Shown: piece by piece, positions 34,406 through 45,419 of the stretch
How the letters are laid out: each line of letters starts with the position of its first letter
Numbering within the stretch: position 1 is the stretch's first letter
NCBI GenBank assembly: GCA_009809945.1
Contig: WTPW01000075.1
Location: 640,393-704,392, forward strand
DNA: 64,000 nt
DNA from: Gigaspora margarita
Taxonomy: Eukaryota; Glomeromycota; Glomeromycetes; Diversisporales; Gigasporaceae
Direction: 5' to 3'
Notes under the pieces: model-generated
What the model was told of the DNA's origin: nothing
Seen by the model: the letters and a program-made list of their open reading frames with translations, nothing else
The model's database searches: none
Translations under genes and position numbers: made by a program

Positions 34406-35252
34406 AGAATAATTAATATATTTAAATTCTATGCAACGATCTATTGGTATCGTAAAATTATTGCTAAGGCCAATGTGGTTAGATTAGGGCTGATCTATTC
34501 GGAGTTTTGCAAAAGAAAAAAGGGGATGGTTTAAAACCACGTTTATCGCATTTTGTTGCGTCAGTATCACAAAGTTAAAGTGTAAATGCATCAATATATA
34601 GAAGTCATTAGAAACAGTATTAAAATTTTGTTGTAATTGTATTGTTTTCTGCACAAAATTAACAATTACTGTGCAATATGCACAGAAAAATAAAATAATT
34701 TTCCTGTAAAAAAAAAAAATATATTTTTTGTGCAGCATATTTGTACGGAATTTTTAATACGTATTGATTAGAAATGGACAATAATTTTTAATAGCTTTTT
34801 TAAAATTTTAAATTTATATATTTCATCAACTACTATACTAAATTTGATATTTTTTTTATTTGCATTTTATAATTATATATAGAATTCAAAATTCATTAAA
34901 TTTAGGTCGTTCTCAAGCATTCAATCAATGAGTCATAAAGTGTCGGAAAATAAATTTTATTTAGCGGAAAATATTTAAGTGGTAAATCGCAGATAAAGGG
35001 TAAAAAATGATGGTCATTTTATAATAAATCACGGAGGCATTTAATAGTAGTGTGCGAATGGGGCTTTTCTACATATAAGAGTATTTTTTTTTACTAAGCA
35101 AACCTTTTATAATTTCTAATTAAACTTTGCAGAACCAACTTTTCTGATTCTAATGATAGTTAAACCATTAAAATCGCGTTAGTATATGACACGATATGAG
35201 TATTTATTGATTGTTTACTATAGGGTTTTTTATTATGATCGGAAATGTACGG
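34406..35252. other. No feature seen
   Basis: AT-rich sequence. A minus-strand frame at 34,484-34,738 encodes Phe/Asn/Gln-rich text typical of chance. CGTTCTCAAGCATTCAAT near 34,912 is a fragment of the dispersed repeat at 29,165. Confidence 0.3.
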
Positions 35253-35260
35253 CTATATAA

Positions 35261-35545
35261 GGGGTCGTCTAAAGCCAGGTGCGTTCACGTGATAAAAAGC
35301 CAATCAAATCATAAATTTTGATCTTTACGGATCATCCCGACGAGACAAAAACAAAGAAAAAAAGTGAAAAACGCCGAAAATACAAGAAACGAGTGTCTAA
35401 ACCTGTCTAGAAGCATTAATAAAAAATGTCGGGAAGACAATTTTACTTATAAGAAGACAAGCCCTAACCCTAACCCTAACTAATCCTTACCCTAATTTTA
35501 ATTAAATAATCAAAAACATATAAACGCACTGGCTTTAGCCATTCC
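35261..35545. mobile_element. AAAGCCAG-family hAT MITE, copy 1
   Basis: The 8-bp direct repeat CTATATAA flanks it (35,253-35,260 and 35,546-35,553). Ends GGGGTCGTCTAAAGCCAGG and (reverse strand) GGAATGGCTAAAGCCAGTG are imperfect inverted repeats shared with the element at 37,143. In the right half lies GCCCTAACCCTAACCCTAAC, three telomere-like units. Confidence 0.8.
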
Positions 35546-35553
35546 CTATATAA

Positions 35554-36277
35554 GGCAATTAGTAAAACTGCGCCGATTTTTACTATAAAATTTTGACCCT
35601 TTAATTGCAGATTACCACTTAAAATAGATTAACCTTTAAGATGTAACTAATAAGCTTATGTAACAAAATCAATTTTTATTAGTGAAAGATATTAAATAAG
35701 TTTTTCATTTTAATCAACAAACTTTTTACAACAAATCACCTTTTTTTTATACCTGCTTTGGAAAATTTTACAATCAATAAAGTATTCAAAGATATCGCTC
35801 AAGCAACTTTACCATAGGCCTTCATTCTTTGCATCAACGAATTATTATTTTACTTCTCGCATTAATCAACTTTTATGAAAATCAAAAATCGGGGAACCCA
35901 AATTACAATAACGAATATATTTGTAATCTGATGACGAATTTGGTAAATGTAGTCAGACCTTTCTAAATGTAAAAATTTAGCCAAGCGTGCACTTAGAAGT
36001 ATTGGTTTAAGGAGATAAAATCTATAAGCGTATATTATTTGGCCCAAGTGAAAACATGCATTTAGGGAGTCATGCATTTAGGGGGTCTTACTATAATAGA
36101 AAATCAATAAGGAACGCTCAAATATCGGCTTCAATGTTTATTTGGACAGATCATAATAAATAAGCACTAGTACGATCATTCACTAATCATATGAAAATGA
36201 TGATTGAAAATATTTCAATTACGTCATAAATTGCATATTTGAATTTTCAACAAAAATTTTTTGTAAATATAATACGA
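35554..36277. other. No feature seen
   Basis: No gene. The minus-strand frame at 35,862-36,077 has no recognisable motif. Right of 36,170 the sequence belongs to the dispersed repeat seen at 29,165, on the opposite strand. Confidence 0.3.
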
Positions 36278-36474
36278 CAGGGTGAAACCTGAGTCACCAG
36301 CTAGTAAAATTCGCTATGTAAAGTGAAACCTGTTATGTAGATATGAAGGTTGAAATCCGCTTTTGTATAATAAAAACCATAGCTAAACTAGAACTTCACC
36401 CTAACCCCTAACTCAAACTCGGATTTCACTCTACATAGCGAATTTTACTAGCTGGTGACTCAGGTTTCACCCTG
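36278..36474. mobile_element. 197-bp foldback with ~50-bp nearly perfect TIRs
   Basis: Left CAGGGTGAAACCTGAGTCAC runs on to TTCGCTATGTAAAGTGAAA; the right arm is its complement with only two or three differences over about 50 bp. CACCCTAACCCCTAACTC sits just inside the right arm. The flanks continue a dispersed repeat found at 29.2 kb, but I see no clear TSD. High arm identity implies a young element. Confidence 0.85.
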
Positions 36475-37134
36475 TTCTAATAGAATTATACTTGAGTATT
36501 ATTATAATCACTTGCAAATCACATTGAGATTGACGCTTGAGGACGACTTTAGTTTGATAGTTGTTAAGTTATTTTACTTTAAGTTTAAAAACTTTGAAAA
36601 GTTATGCCCTGAGTTAGAAGAGCAATAAATGCGCATGTGCTAGTTGTTTACTAAGAAAAGTTTAATTATTAAGGGTAGTTATATTATATGTTAACTTATA
36701 ACTTTCTTTTTCATCTACTATTTCCTTCTTCCCACTTTATTAATAACTCGATCACTTGTATATTTACTGATTCCCATTCTAGTTCCAATCCATTATTAAT
36801 TATAAAAATGTAATAATAGCATACTGTATATAAATTTATTACAATAAATGCAATCATGGAATATTCACACCACGCTAAACTGAAAAACAATATGAATATA
36901 TATTGATTTCTGGCACGTTGACTGGCAGGGATGGTAAATGACGTGATCATTTGATTAAAATTCAAATACGAAAACTTTTCCGAAATAAACCGAAATTTTC
37001 CACATCAATAGTGGGGGAGGGGATATGAGATTTACTTATTTGTGCCGGCAATACATTGTAACATCTAAAGTAGAGATTTATCTTAAGTAGCGCCTGGCCA
37101 AAATTAAGCCCCTGAAATTAGATCTTCGTGCATG
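36475..37134. other. No feature seen
   Basis: The minus-strand frame at 36,711-36,965 has no motif or homology I can recognise. Otherwise featureless. Confidence 0.3.
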
Positions 37135-37142
37135 CATTTTAG

Positions 37143-37264
37143 GGAGTCGCTTAAAGCCAGGTACGTTAGGGTTAGTTTTTATGATGAGTTAAGGTTAGCA
37201 GGTATAAATATCAAAATGGAACTTATGCAATATGTAGATCAATATGCTGGCTTTAAGCGACCCC
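37143..37264. mobile_element. AAAGCCAG-family hAT MITE, copy 2
   Basis: The perfect 8-bp TSD CATTTTAG lies at 37,135-37,142 and 37,265-37,272. Ends GGAGTCGCTTAAAGCCAG and (reverse strand) GGGGTCGCTTAAAGCCAG are inverted. Next to the left end is GTTAGGGTTAG. Only 122 bp long and non-coding. Confidence 0.9.
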
Positions 37265-37272
37265 CATTTTAG

Positions 37273-37820
37273 GCAGGTCGCTGCTTTAAGTAGCTACTTT
37301 AGATGGTTAATGTATACCGAATCAAGCTGGTCTGGCCTAATTAAGCTTTTAATTACATCATAGTTTAAAATTTAATTCTTACAACGTCGTGAAAAACAAA
37401 ACCAGGTTACAATTTTTGAGATATTTTTGCTGAGTTACAAATGGACGGATAAGGATTATCGTGTGATTTATTGTGACACTTAGATATACCAGGAACGAGT
37501 GTACGGTTTATATAGCGAGTTAGGCGATATTTGTCCTCGAAGTCTTGATCCGATTGGTCCGCATAACATATTCATCAAATTTGCATATTTTTCACATATA
37601 ATATCGTCGCACCTTACACTTGTCGACGTTCACGTGAACGTAGGTTCTCATACAAATTTAACGTGACCAATACTACGTAATCTTTCATGTGTATAACGAG
37701 CAAAAATATAAGTAACCATAGTAATTTACAATAAATGACACTAAAAACTTGATATTTGTGCATAAATATCGGCGACACAATGCAAATTTTTGCTAGATAT
37801 TTGGAACTTTCCATTTTTCA
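37273..37820. other. No gene; one perfect 16-bp palindrome
   Basis: ACGTTCACGTGAACGT at about 37,626-37,641 is a perfect palindrome containing CACGTG (E-box core). Nothing beside it makes it a regulatory site. The minus-strand frame at 37,614-37,814 crosses it and is unsupported. Confidence 0.35.
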
Positions 37821-39100
37821 AAAAAAAAACCTAAAATCAGGTGATTGTTCTCTTTTAAACTTTTAGCAAAGAATTATTAATATTCATCTATTCAAATCTA
37901 ACAAAAATTTTTTATTCTAATTTTGTGAGCTTATAAAATTAAAATAACTATTTTAGTAAATTTTTTGTAAATAGTTATTAAGAATTATTTATTAAAGTTT
38001 GAGAAAAAATTTGCAACAGTTGTTATTTTATAGATGTCTGAATTTGAATAAAAGTTTTCACATTTATCTTGATCAAACTTAATCAATTTTTTCTTAATAT
38101 AATTGAATAAATCAATAGAATTAAAATAAAAATTTTTTATTAAATTTGATCAAATAAGGCTGAGTAACCTTTGTTCAAAGTTCAAATATTTATAAAATAA
38201 AAATTATAACAATTTCTTTTAAAATTGAATAAAAATTATTTGATATTTACCTGATCAAATTTGAACAAATTTTGTATTTTGTCCTACAAATTCATTGAAT
38301 TAAAATTAAAAATCTTAAAAATGTTGAAAAATTTTTGTTAAAGGTTTAACTAATAAGTTTATTACAACTTTTTTTCATTTTTTTTAAAACCTCTAATTAA
38401 TACTTTATAATACTTATCTATTCAATCTAATAAAAACCTTTATTTTAGTTCTATGAATATAATTAAATAAAAAATTTTGATCAAATTGACCATTCTAGTA
38501 TCAAGTAATCTTTATTTAAATTAAAAAAGAAATTTGCTGCAATTTAATTTTATAGATACTTAAAATTTGAATGAAGATTACTTAATACTTACCTGATCGA
38601 ATTCAATCAAAATTTTTATTTTAATTCTATTAATTCAGAAAATTAAAATAAAAAATTAATTAAATTAGGTCTAGTGAGTATTGAATAATCTTCAAAGTTT
38701 AAATATCTATAAAATAAAAATTATAGCAAATTTTTTCTTATTTTAATAAATATTTCTTGATAACTATTTATAAAAATTTGATAAAATTTTTTTTGATCTA
38801 TAAACTTATAGAATTAAAATAAACAAATAATTGAAATTAAACAAATTAATATTAAAAAAATCTTTTAAAAAAAGAAAATTACTTGATTTTAGCTTTTTTC
38901 AAAAAATTTAAAAGTTTTTTTAAACTTTTACTAAAGGTTTCTCAACAACAATAAATTAAAATTCAAACTTTTGATTCTAATTTATAAATATACAGAATTC
39001 AATCAAGTAGTTATTAAAAAACCTTTACTAAAAATTTTAAACATTATTGATTAGATATATATTGTAATTATCTGATAATCATCAATGATTGGAAAAATTT
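37821..39100. repeat. AT-rich degenerate repeat (TTTTAATTCTATGAATTTA type)
   Basis: Variants of TTGATCAAATTTGAACAAA, TTTTATTTTAATTCTAT and AAATATCTATAAAATAAAAA recur every 120-200 bp in both orientations. The centre of the long inverted repeat near 58,560-58,640 uses the same text. No coding. Confidence 0.5.
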
Positions 39101-39199
39101 GTATGATGTCAGGCTTTAAATGATTCCTAAATTTCAGAAGAGATGGTCCCAAATATGAAGTAAATATCACATATTGATTAGCCAATCCAAATTACCAAT

Positions 39200-39330
39200 T
39201 TTATTAAAAAAATATAATATTGAAATGAAACCAAAGAAATTTAACCGAAATTTGTATTTAAAAAATATAAAATTGAAATGAAACCAAAGAAATTTAACCA
39301 AAATTTGTATTTAAAAAATATGAAGTAAAT
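39200..39330. repeat. Two tandem copies of a ~50-bp unit
   Basis: TTGAAATGAAACCAAAGAAA with TTTAACC-AAATTTGTATTTAA appears twice in a row (about 39,220 and 39,270), with one or two differences. Confidence 0.8.
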
Positions 39331-39334
39331 TTAG

Positions 39335-39640
39335 TTAAATATTATTATAGAATAGATAACATACCTTTATTAATTGGATCAATTTTAACTATATCACTAA
39401 TTATAGCCATTATTATACTATTATTATTTAAAAATTTTGGAATTCCCTATATGTCTAATTCTATTTTAATATAAACCCCAAATATTCATATGATTATGTC
39501 TATTATTCTATTGAAGAAGCCATTAAACCTTTATTATTTTATTCTTATATTATCTTACATATTATATATATATCATATTATAAAGGCTTTGTAACAAAAA
39601 AATTTATAAGATTAATTAATTATTATTGTATGTTTTAACT
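39335..39640 (+). pseudogene. Possible remnant of a membrane-protein frame
   Basis: A short + frame without ATG reads NIPLLIGSILTISLIIAIII and then LLFKNFGIPYMSNSI before a TAA. A second frame reads YDYVYYYSIEEAIKPLLFYS. The first piece looks like a transmembrane helix and the second has an ordinary residue mix, but AT-rich DNA easily encodes hydrophobic runs. I recognise no family and call it only as a possibility. Confidence 0.15.
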
Positions 39641-40058
39641 TTTCAAACAAAACTCTCTTGTGATACATACAAAAAAAATTACACAACATAAATATTACGT
39701 TTTTCAAGCTTTTCTTTCTTTTTTTTTACTTTTTTTTTTACACGTAGTGATTGTAAACTACTTATAAATTCAGTGTGTAAAACATCATATTAATTAGAGA
39801 ATTCAAGGGGATTCATTCGATATTATTAAAATACGACACAAAAGCTTCAAGTTTGCTTAGTATGCTTACCCACCTTTCATAGTGAAAATAAGCATGGTGG
39901 GCAAACTATGTTCACAAGCTTCCAGATCTGAAAATCGTGACTTAGGACCGATCTGTCCAATAAAAGTATAGGGATGATCGATCACATGAATAAATTACAA
40001 TAACGTTCGAAAAATCTTTATTTACTAACTCAAAAGATATCTCACGATCCAGAAGTCA
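39641..40058. other. No gene; short inverted pairs
   Basis: CCCACCTTTCATAGTGAAAA with ATAAGCATGGTGGG near 39,890 and paired AAGCTT-containing ends (39,842 and 39,925) form a small hairpin. Nothing else. Confidence 0.3.
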
Positions 40059-40131
40059 GAATTTGACGAAACTTATACCATTCGATTCGTCTCAATGAGA
40101 CGAATCGAATGGTATAAGTTTCGCCAAATTC
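40059..40131. repeat. 73-bp palindrome with GTCTCA-A-TGAGAC centre
   Basis: GAATTTGACGAAACTTATAC runs into CATTCGATTCGTCTCA, and the second half is the complement with a single mismatch (TTTGACG versus TTTGGCG). The centre CGTCTCAATGAGACG is shared with foldbacks at 60,241, 63,421 and 63,600. AAGATATCTCACGATCC just outside the left arm recurs as AAGATATCTCACCTGTCC near 63,672. Confidence 0.85.
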
Positions 40132-40860
40132 TATCCACTAGAACATGAGATATTAACGATATTACAATCCCTTATTTGCTTATACATTTCTTATTTTTAA
40201 ATGCGTGTAAATTATTTCCACTTATTAATCTATTCAATAAATATACTTTGTTAAATCGTTTCTAAATCGTTTCTATTTGTATTTTAAATAGTAATAGTTA
40301 AAATAATTAAAATTTAACTTATAAAATAACAAGTTCATTTGTAATACGTATAACTTTAGATTTAAAGCATATAAAAACGAGTTAACTTATCTTTTTTACT
40401 CTGCTTTTTATATAAACACTATTTCGAACTTGTTTTGCACTCTTTAAAAAGTACTAGATCTTAGTTTTACATCGTTTGTCTTTGGTTTTGACACTAAAAT
40501 ACCTTCGTGTACTCGAATTATGGGCTTAACTGTCTTAGATCTCTTATAAACTTCGTCTCTAATAAAACTTTTTAACTATTGGGATTATTTGGGATTAATT
40601 TTAATATAAGACGGGGCAGGCAAAGAACTTTCTCTAGCTTTTTTTTTTTGAAGTAAACTTAATTGGTAAGTTTCGAAAAATCATGAGAATACAAAGTACT
40701 TTAAACTGTATAAAAAATTTAAAAAAAATTTTATTAAATTGGCTAAGCCACAATGTCGCTCATCCAAATTCGGGTTTGTCCACCATGCTGTGACCGAACT
40801 TCCTAAAAAAGTATAGTAAAACGTATAAAACATTTTCTTTAACAACTGAATAATCGTTTC
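40132..40860. other. No gene seen
   Basis: AT-rich. The minus-strand frame at 40,681-40,863 is short and unsupported. Immediately right of it starts a TIR element. Confidence 0.3.
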
Positions 40861-41021
40861 CAAATTTGGGAATCAGTTAAAGCGGAGTTAACTCACATAT
40901 GATCTACATACTGCATAAATTGGATCTTGATTTCTATATATAAAAACCCTTCTAACTGCATCAAAAAGGTAACCCTAACTCTAACTAAATTTCGCTCCAC
41001 TTTAACCTCCCACAAATTTGG
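40861..41021. mobile_element. 161-bp MITE with TTAAAGYGGAG arms
   Basis: Left CAAATTTGGGAATCAGTTAA followed by AGCGGAG pairs with right (reverse strand) CCAAATTTGTGGGAGGTTAA followed by AGTGGAG. Next to the right arm is GTAACCCTAACTCTAAC, a telomere-like tract. Confidence 0.75.
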
Positions 41022-41079
41022 GACGGTCACTTGACCTATAAATTTGGGTCATTTGTTGATTTTCTACTAAAAAATTTTT

Positions 41080-41745
41080 TTTCATTTGAACGAAGTTTTT
41101 TCTAGACAAATTCAATGAAAATTTTTTATTTTATTTCTATGCAAATGTAGAAATGTAATAAAAAAGTTTATCAAATTTGTTCAAGTTGAGTATCGAGAAC
41201 TCCTTGCTCAAAGTCGAAAAAAATTCAACACGTTATTAAATTTGATGTATAAATTTTATCAAATTTTTGAGCAAGATTTTTCGACATTTATCCAAACATA
41301 ATCAATGAAATTTATTTTATTTTATTTTTATGCAATTGTGGAAGTGAAATATAAATTTTCATTGAATTTAATCAAGTAGTTGTCTCCTTAAAAGTTGAAG
41401 AAATAGTCAATTAGAAAATAGCATTAGATTTATCAAACTTTAAGCAAGTTTTCCTCGAGAATTACCCGACCAAACTCGATAAAATTCTTATTTTATTTAT
41501 ATGTAATTGTATAAATAAAAAAAAAAATTTCATCAAACAGTTGTCGAGAAAATCTTGAAGTTGAAGAAAAATCTATTCCGTGTATGAAGTTGTATCAAAA
41601 TTTGAGCAAGGTTTTCTCAACAACAAAATCGGTAAAAATTTTTTATTTATTTCTACAATTGATAGGAATAAAATAAAACAAGTTTTATCGTATTTGCTTA
41701 GGTATTTGCTGAGTAAGGTTTAAATTTAAAATTGCAAGTTTTTAG
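41080..41745. repeat. ~165-bp degenerate tandem repeat, four units
   Basis: Units contain TTTTATTTTATTTCTATGCA, an AATGTAGAAATG/AATTGTGGAAGTG variant, AGTTTATCAAATTTG and GTTGAAGAAAA. They begin near 41,100, 41,290, 41,470 and 41,630. No coding. Confidence 0.6.
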
Positions 41746-41879
41746 ACCTCAGAAAAGCGAACAATAACTAACCCAAATTTAGAAATGATCATCAGGCGGA
41801 GCGGGAGTACGTCATGAAACACCAGTATAAAAGGAAAAAAGCCCACGGATAGTTGAGAAAGTAATTACGTGATGACCTG

Positions 41880-42850
41880 TTAGAGAACAGAGGTCTCGCT
41901 GAATTACTTAGTTAAGTTCTTGGATCAATGGACTTGAAGTGTCAAGTGGCAATTCATAAATGTAAAATACTATGAACGGTGAAGCTCGCGAGCAAGTATT
42001 AAAGTTTCAAAAAAAAACGTTGAGCAATTGAAAACGAAGATCAAGGACCAAGAATTCTCTTACGGGTTGTTGACAAGTTAAGGAACGGCGTTAGTAAATT
42101 GTGATCACAAAATGAAACAACGATGTTACCTGAGAAGCGGCAAAGCAATGGTTTAACGTGTTTGAAGCTAATGACCTGGTATAACCGTGATGCTGTGGAA
42201 GTGATGTACTTTCTTTGTGATTGAGAGGTATGGTAAATTGGAAAGGCGGAACGATAATGTAAAATGAAATAGTCGTATTGCATGTTTCAAAGAATCAAAG
42301 GCCGTGATTACGAAAGATGATCGAAACTTGTAATACATGGTACAGTTTAAGAAAGCAATGATAAAAAACATTACTCAGCTGACGCGAATGAAACAAGAGC
42401 TACATGAGCTCGTGTTAATGTATGCTTACCGTTGCGAAGGGCAAGTTGTGATGATAAATATGCGATTCGGGATTATGAGGAGATGTTCTGGTTTATAGTT
42501 GGGTTACATGAATAGTACCGATGGAGATTCGAAATAATGTGTCCAATGACGCATGAAGAAGAAAGATTTGCCGTTGTGTATTGAAGTGGAAAAATGGTAT
42601 TGAAAGTGTAGATGAAAAGAAATCGAGTGATAATATCTTAGATAAGGACGATATTAAAACAAAAGAAACAAAAATCGAAGAAAAGCATACCCGAATTTGG
42701 AGTTGAAAAAGACGATAAGGCATTCATTTGCACCGTTAGTTGATAACTTGAAGTCGAAGTTGACCGGTTGTTGCTGGTCATGAAGAATGATGAAGGTTTT
42801 AAGGTAAAGCACGTTTATAATCAAACATTTGCAAAGATGAAACACGTTAG
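41880..42850 (+). pseudogene. Gypsy-type retrotransposon Gag remnant
   Basis: On + the translation gives MVQFKKAMIKNITQLTRMKQ then ELHELVLMYAYRCEG. After a frameshift comes CDDKYAIRDYEEMFWFIVGL followed by HE-stop-YRWRFEIMCPMTHEEER. The order (sequence ahead of a YAYRFE-like motif, then an acidic stretch and a FWFIxGLxxxYR motif) is that of the retrotransposon Gag capsid region. The base composition is clearly less AT-rich than the neighbourhood. Stops and at least one frameshift make it dead. Upstream pieces (LTRMKQ back to 41,880) and downstream pieces (to 42,850) are AG-rich and protein-like but I cannot align them. Minus-strand frames here are shadows. It is followed directly by the LTR-like segment at 42,857. 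Confidence 0.6.
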
Positions 42851-43228
42851 TGGTGCATTATAGAAGTGGTAACTGTTCGGAATCAGAAAATATGGATCCT
42901 ACAAATATCAACAGCATTATACTATTTAAAACAACACACCAATCTAATCTAAACCATTAATGGTGGAAGGCTACGATCAAAACATGAACAAATTTGGCCC
43001 AAAGAATTCAGGTGTTGATTCGAGCCATAGACTACGTCACAATGCTCTGTAGTCAAGGGTTTAGATTATTAACTTCCTATACGAGTTATATTTATTGAGG
43101 ATTAGTAGAGCATAGCACTTTTTCGATATTGAGCTCTATTGAGTTATCTTTATTGAAGGTAAGCATTGATCGTCTACTTTACAGAAACTTTGATTTTTTA
43201 AAAATGTAAATAGCATATATCTTACATA

Positions 43229-43448
43229 TGGGCTGCCATCAATAGGAATTAAGAAGATTGACATTTTTTTAAAAAAATTAATCCATTAACGTTCATAATT
43301 TATATTCCGATGGATTTTGAAGATATCTTGATGAAAAATACATAATACGTCAATATAGCCTCAAAATTCTTCAATATATAAGTTATGAAATTAAGGGATT
43401 GGTTTTTTTTAAATGTCATTCTGCTTGATTTCCATTGACGGCAGCCCA
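43229..43448. mobile_element. GGGCTGCC-ended MITE with TA flanks
   Basis: Left TGGGCTGCCATCAATAGGAA and right (reverse strand) TGGGCTGCCGTCAATGGAAA are inverted over about 50 bp, and TA stands outside both ends. 220 bp, non-coding. Absent from the paired LTR-like copy at 48 kb. Confidence 0.85.
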
Positions 43449-44060
43449 TATAATAGTAAGATCTGTTAACTTTCTTGTAATAGACTTATTTTATTTTATA
43501 AACATATTATAAACATATCAGAAATAATGTATTCATCACCCGAGTGAACCCCTCACTCTTTTTTTTTAAAAAACAACTTAATCTTGGACATTAGCAGGTT
43601 AGGGGTAGAAGATATTGGATGTAAAATTGAACGAGGAATCTTTTGTTAGAACTTAAATAGTGGTTTATAAGCAAAATGATGGAATATAAGCGATTTTTTT
43701 AAAAAAAAATCCGTGTTATTACACAAAGACTATCGGATGATCATGGAGAGGTGAAGTTTTACGTATTATTTTTATTATATGATTAAAATATTGTGTTTTA
43801 TTTATTTTATTGTCCGGGGATTTATATTTCTATGCACTTTGATGGCCAAATTTACGATTTTGATGCATTCATAATAGCGTATCAAAAACGTAGTTTCTCC
43901 GTCTGGCCTCTGAAAAATGTGATCTGCGACATGCGTGACAAGATTTTTCAGGGCTTGCCGTTCAGTATACTAATACCAGAATACTAAATTATCGTTATGA
44001 GCTCCGGACTTATGCCGGTTTCCGGTTCCTAGTTGTATTATTATTAGACTAATAAACTTA
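43449..44060. other. Unassigned DNA inside LTR-like copy 1
   Basis: Absent from the copy at 48 kb, so presumably inserted. A 64-codon + frame at 43,793-43,987 (containing HFDGQIYDFDAFIIAYQKRS) has a protein-like residue mix, but I recognise no family and see no promoter or neighbour that would support it. Confidence 0.25.
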
Positions 44061-44243
44061 TGGGGTCTTTGCCTTGAAACTCACTTTACGGCATGTCCGG
44101 ATTTTCCCGATCGAGCTAATTCAGGCAAAAATGGACCTTTTGGTTTTATTGTTTATTGAATAAACTTATGATTCAATTCCGTTTTGTCCGAATTAGCTCG
44201 ACCGGGAAATATCGTAAGGTGATTTTCAAGGCAAAGATCCCCA
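44061..44243. mobile_element. GGGGTCTTTGCC-ended MITE with TA flanks
   Basis: Left TGGGGTCTTTGCCTTGAAAC and right (reverse strand) TGGGGATCTTTGCCTTGAAA form arms of about 65 bp that also share CGAGCTAATTC. TA lies outside both ends (44,059-44,060 and 44,244-44,245). Confidence 0.85.
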
Positions 44244-44591
44244 TATTAATTTATATTTTATAATTATATCATTAGTAATGAAATTATAAGAGAGTTAACA
44301 GAAAGAAAAAATATAATTAATAGCTATTCATAATATATTTATTATTTACTAACTTAGATCATATAATAATAATATTGTTAATATATAATAGATATAATGT
44401 AAACATATTTAGTAAAAAACATAGGTTTCTGTAAAGTATGTACTTTTCAATTAAATAAAAAATAATTTTATAAAGTTTAATTAATTTTCTCTATTTCAAA
44501 ATTCAAATTATTTCTTTGTTTTCTTTACAGTAACTAGAGGTCGGAACCGGTTAATATAATTCGAGCATATATTCGGTTTAACCCGGTTTTA

Positions 44592-44719
44592 CAGCTGTTT
44601 TCATAAATTCTGGGACAATTTTTAAAATTATTTCGGCCGAATTCGACAAGTTTTTGAATTTGATGTTATCGAAATTCGGCAATTTTTATCTATTGTCCCA
44701 GAATTTATGGAAACAACTG
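44592..44719. mobile_element. CAGCTG-ended MITE, nested, copy A
   Basis: Left CAGCTGTTTTCATAAATTCT and right (reverse strand) CAGTTGTTTCCATAAATTCT, TA on both sides, 128 bp. The interior pairs (AATTTTTAAAATTATTTCGG with TCGAAATTCGGCAATTTTT). Same family as 45,013 and 20,500. Confidence 0.9.
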
Positions 44720-45012
44720 TAATAGTGACTCTGTTTTAATTATACTTGCTGGCAAACCCCGGACAAATCCCAAATTCCAAAAAAATAATTACTATTTATA
44801 AAAGATTAAGTCAACCAAGTAATCTTAATATAACTATAGGAATATATACTATTTGTTTAAACAAATGTTATTAAAAAATTTTAAGATATTAATTTGGGAT
44901 GAATTTAGGATTTGGGCGCGGACAAATTCAAAATATAGTAATTTGGGATTTTGGCAGCAAGAATAGTTTTAATAGCAATCGAGTAAATCGGATTGATAGT
45001 AAATGTTTTTTA

Positions 45013-45177
45013 CAGCTGTTTTTATAAATCCTGGGACATTTTGAAAAAATCCGTGGTGACCGAATCGCTAAGTTTTTGGCGCCGGCCGACGTAGACAACT
45101 TATTGATTCCCACTCGGTAATTTATCGATTCGGTCATTCCATTTTTTAAAGTGTCGCGGAATTTATGAAAACAGCTG
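45013..45177. mobile_element. CAGCTG-ended MITE, nested, copy B
   Basis: Left CAGCTGTTTTTATAAATCCT and right (reverse strand) CAGCTGTTTTCATAAATTCC, TA at both ends, 165 bp. The interior GACCGAATCGCTAAG pairs with TTATCGATTCGGTC. The minus-strand frame at 44,928-45,137 only crosses the hairpin. Confidence 0.9.
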
Positions 45178-45419
45178 TAATTTGGCTATAAAATTCTGAT
45201 AAACCGGGTTTAAATTCGGATTTATTATGAAATTTAGATTCGGTTTAAACTCAGCCCAATTCGGTTTTGGATTTCAAACCGGTTTCGACCTCTAAAAGTA
45301 ACTTTGTCGATCTATTCTATTTTTGAAATTACAAATTTAAGAAAATTTAGCGGCTGTGCTACGTCGATCACACATCTTTACCAGTGGGGGTAATTTCGCC
45401 CTACGAGAAAAATAAAGAA

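Larger units (their letters stand above)
44535..45294. mobile_element. 760-bp hAT-like element (TAGAGGTCG ends)
   Basis: Left TAGAGGTCGGAACCGGTT and right (reverse strand) TAGAGGTCGAAACCGGTT are inverted. The flanks ACAGTAAC and AAAGTAAC match at 7 of 8 positions, giving an 8-bp TSD. The paired LTR-like copy at about 48,480-48,520 lacks the element, which is a natural empty site. Subterminal AACCCGGTTT/AAACCGGGTTT repeats lie at both ends. Two CAGCTG-ended MITEs are nested inside; no transposase is visible. Confidence 0.85.
42857..45405 (+). repeat. LTR-like direct repeat, copy 1, swollen by nested elements
   Basis: Begins TATAGAAGTGGTAACTG and shares, in order, with 48,117-48,570: GAATCAGAAAATATGG, GTGGAAGGCT-CGAT, GGATTAGTA-AGCATAG, TTTTTCGAT, GTTATCTT-ATTGAAGGTAA, then after long interruptions TTAATTAATTTTCTCTATTT, CAAAATTCAAATTATTTCTT and CATTACCAGT-GGGTAATTTCG-like text. 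The interruptions are three TIR elements at 43,229, 44,061 and 44,535 (the last with two more inside) plus unassigned DNA. Both copies lie in the same orientation. LTRs of one decayed retrotransposon are the simplest reading, but I could not confirm a primer-binding site or TSDs. Confidence 0.6.

Noticed and set aside
35462-35481. Chromosome end or true telomere
   Set aside because: Only three CCCTAA-like units, placed inside a MITE with its own TSD, and sequence continues on both sides.
37626-37641. E-box palindrome as a regulatory site
   Set aside because: A single 16-bp palindrome without any gene nearby is not evidence of regulation.
42041-42845. Four minus-strand ORFs
   Set aside because: They are the complement of the AG-rich Gag remnant; the + strand carries the recognisable motifs.
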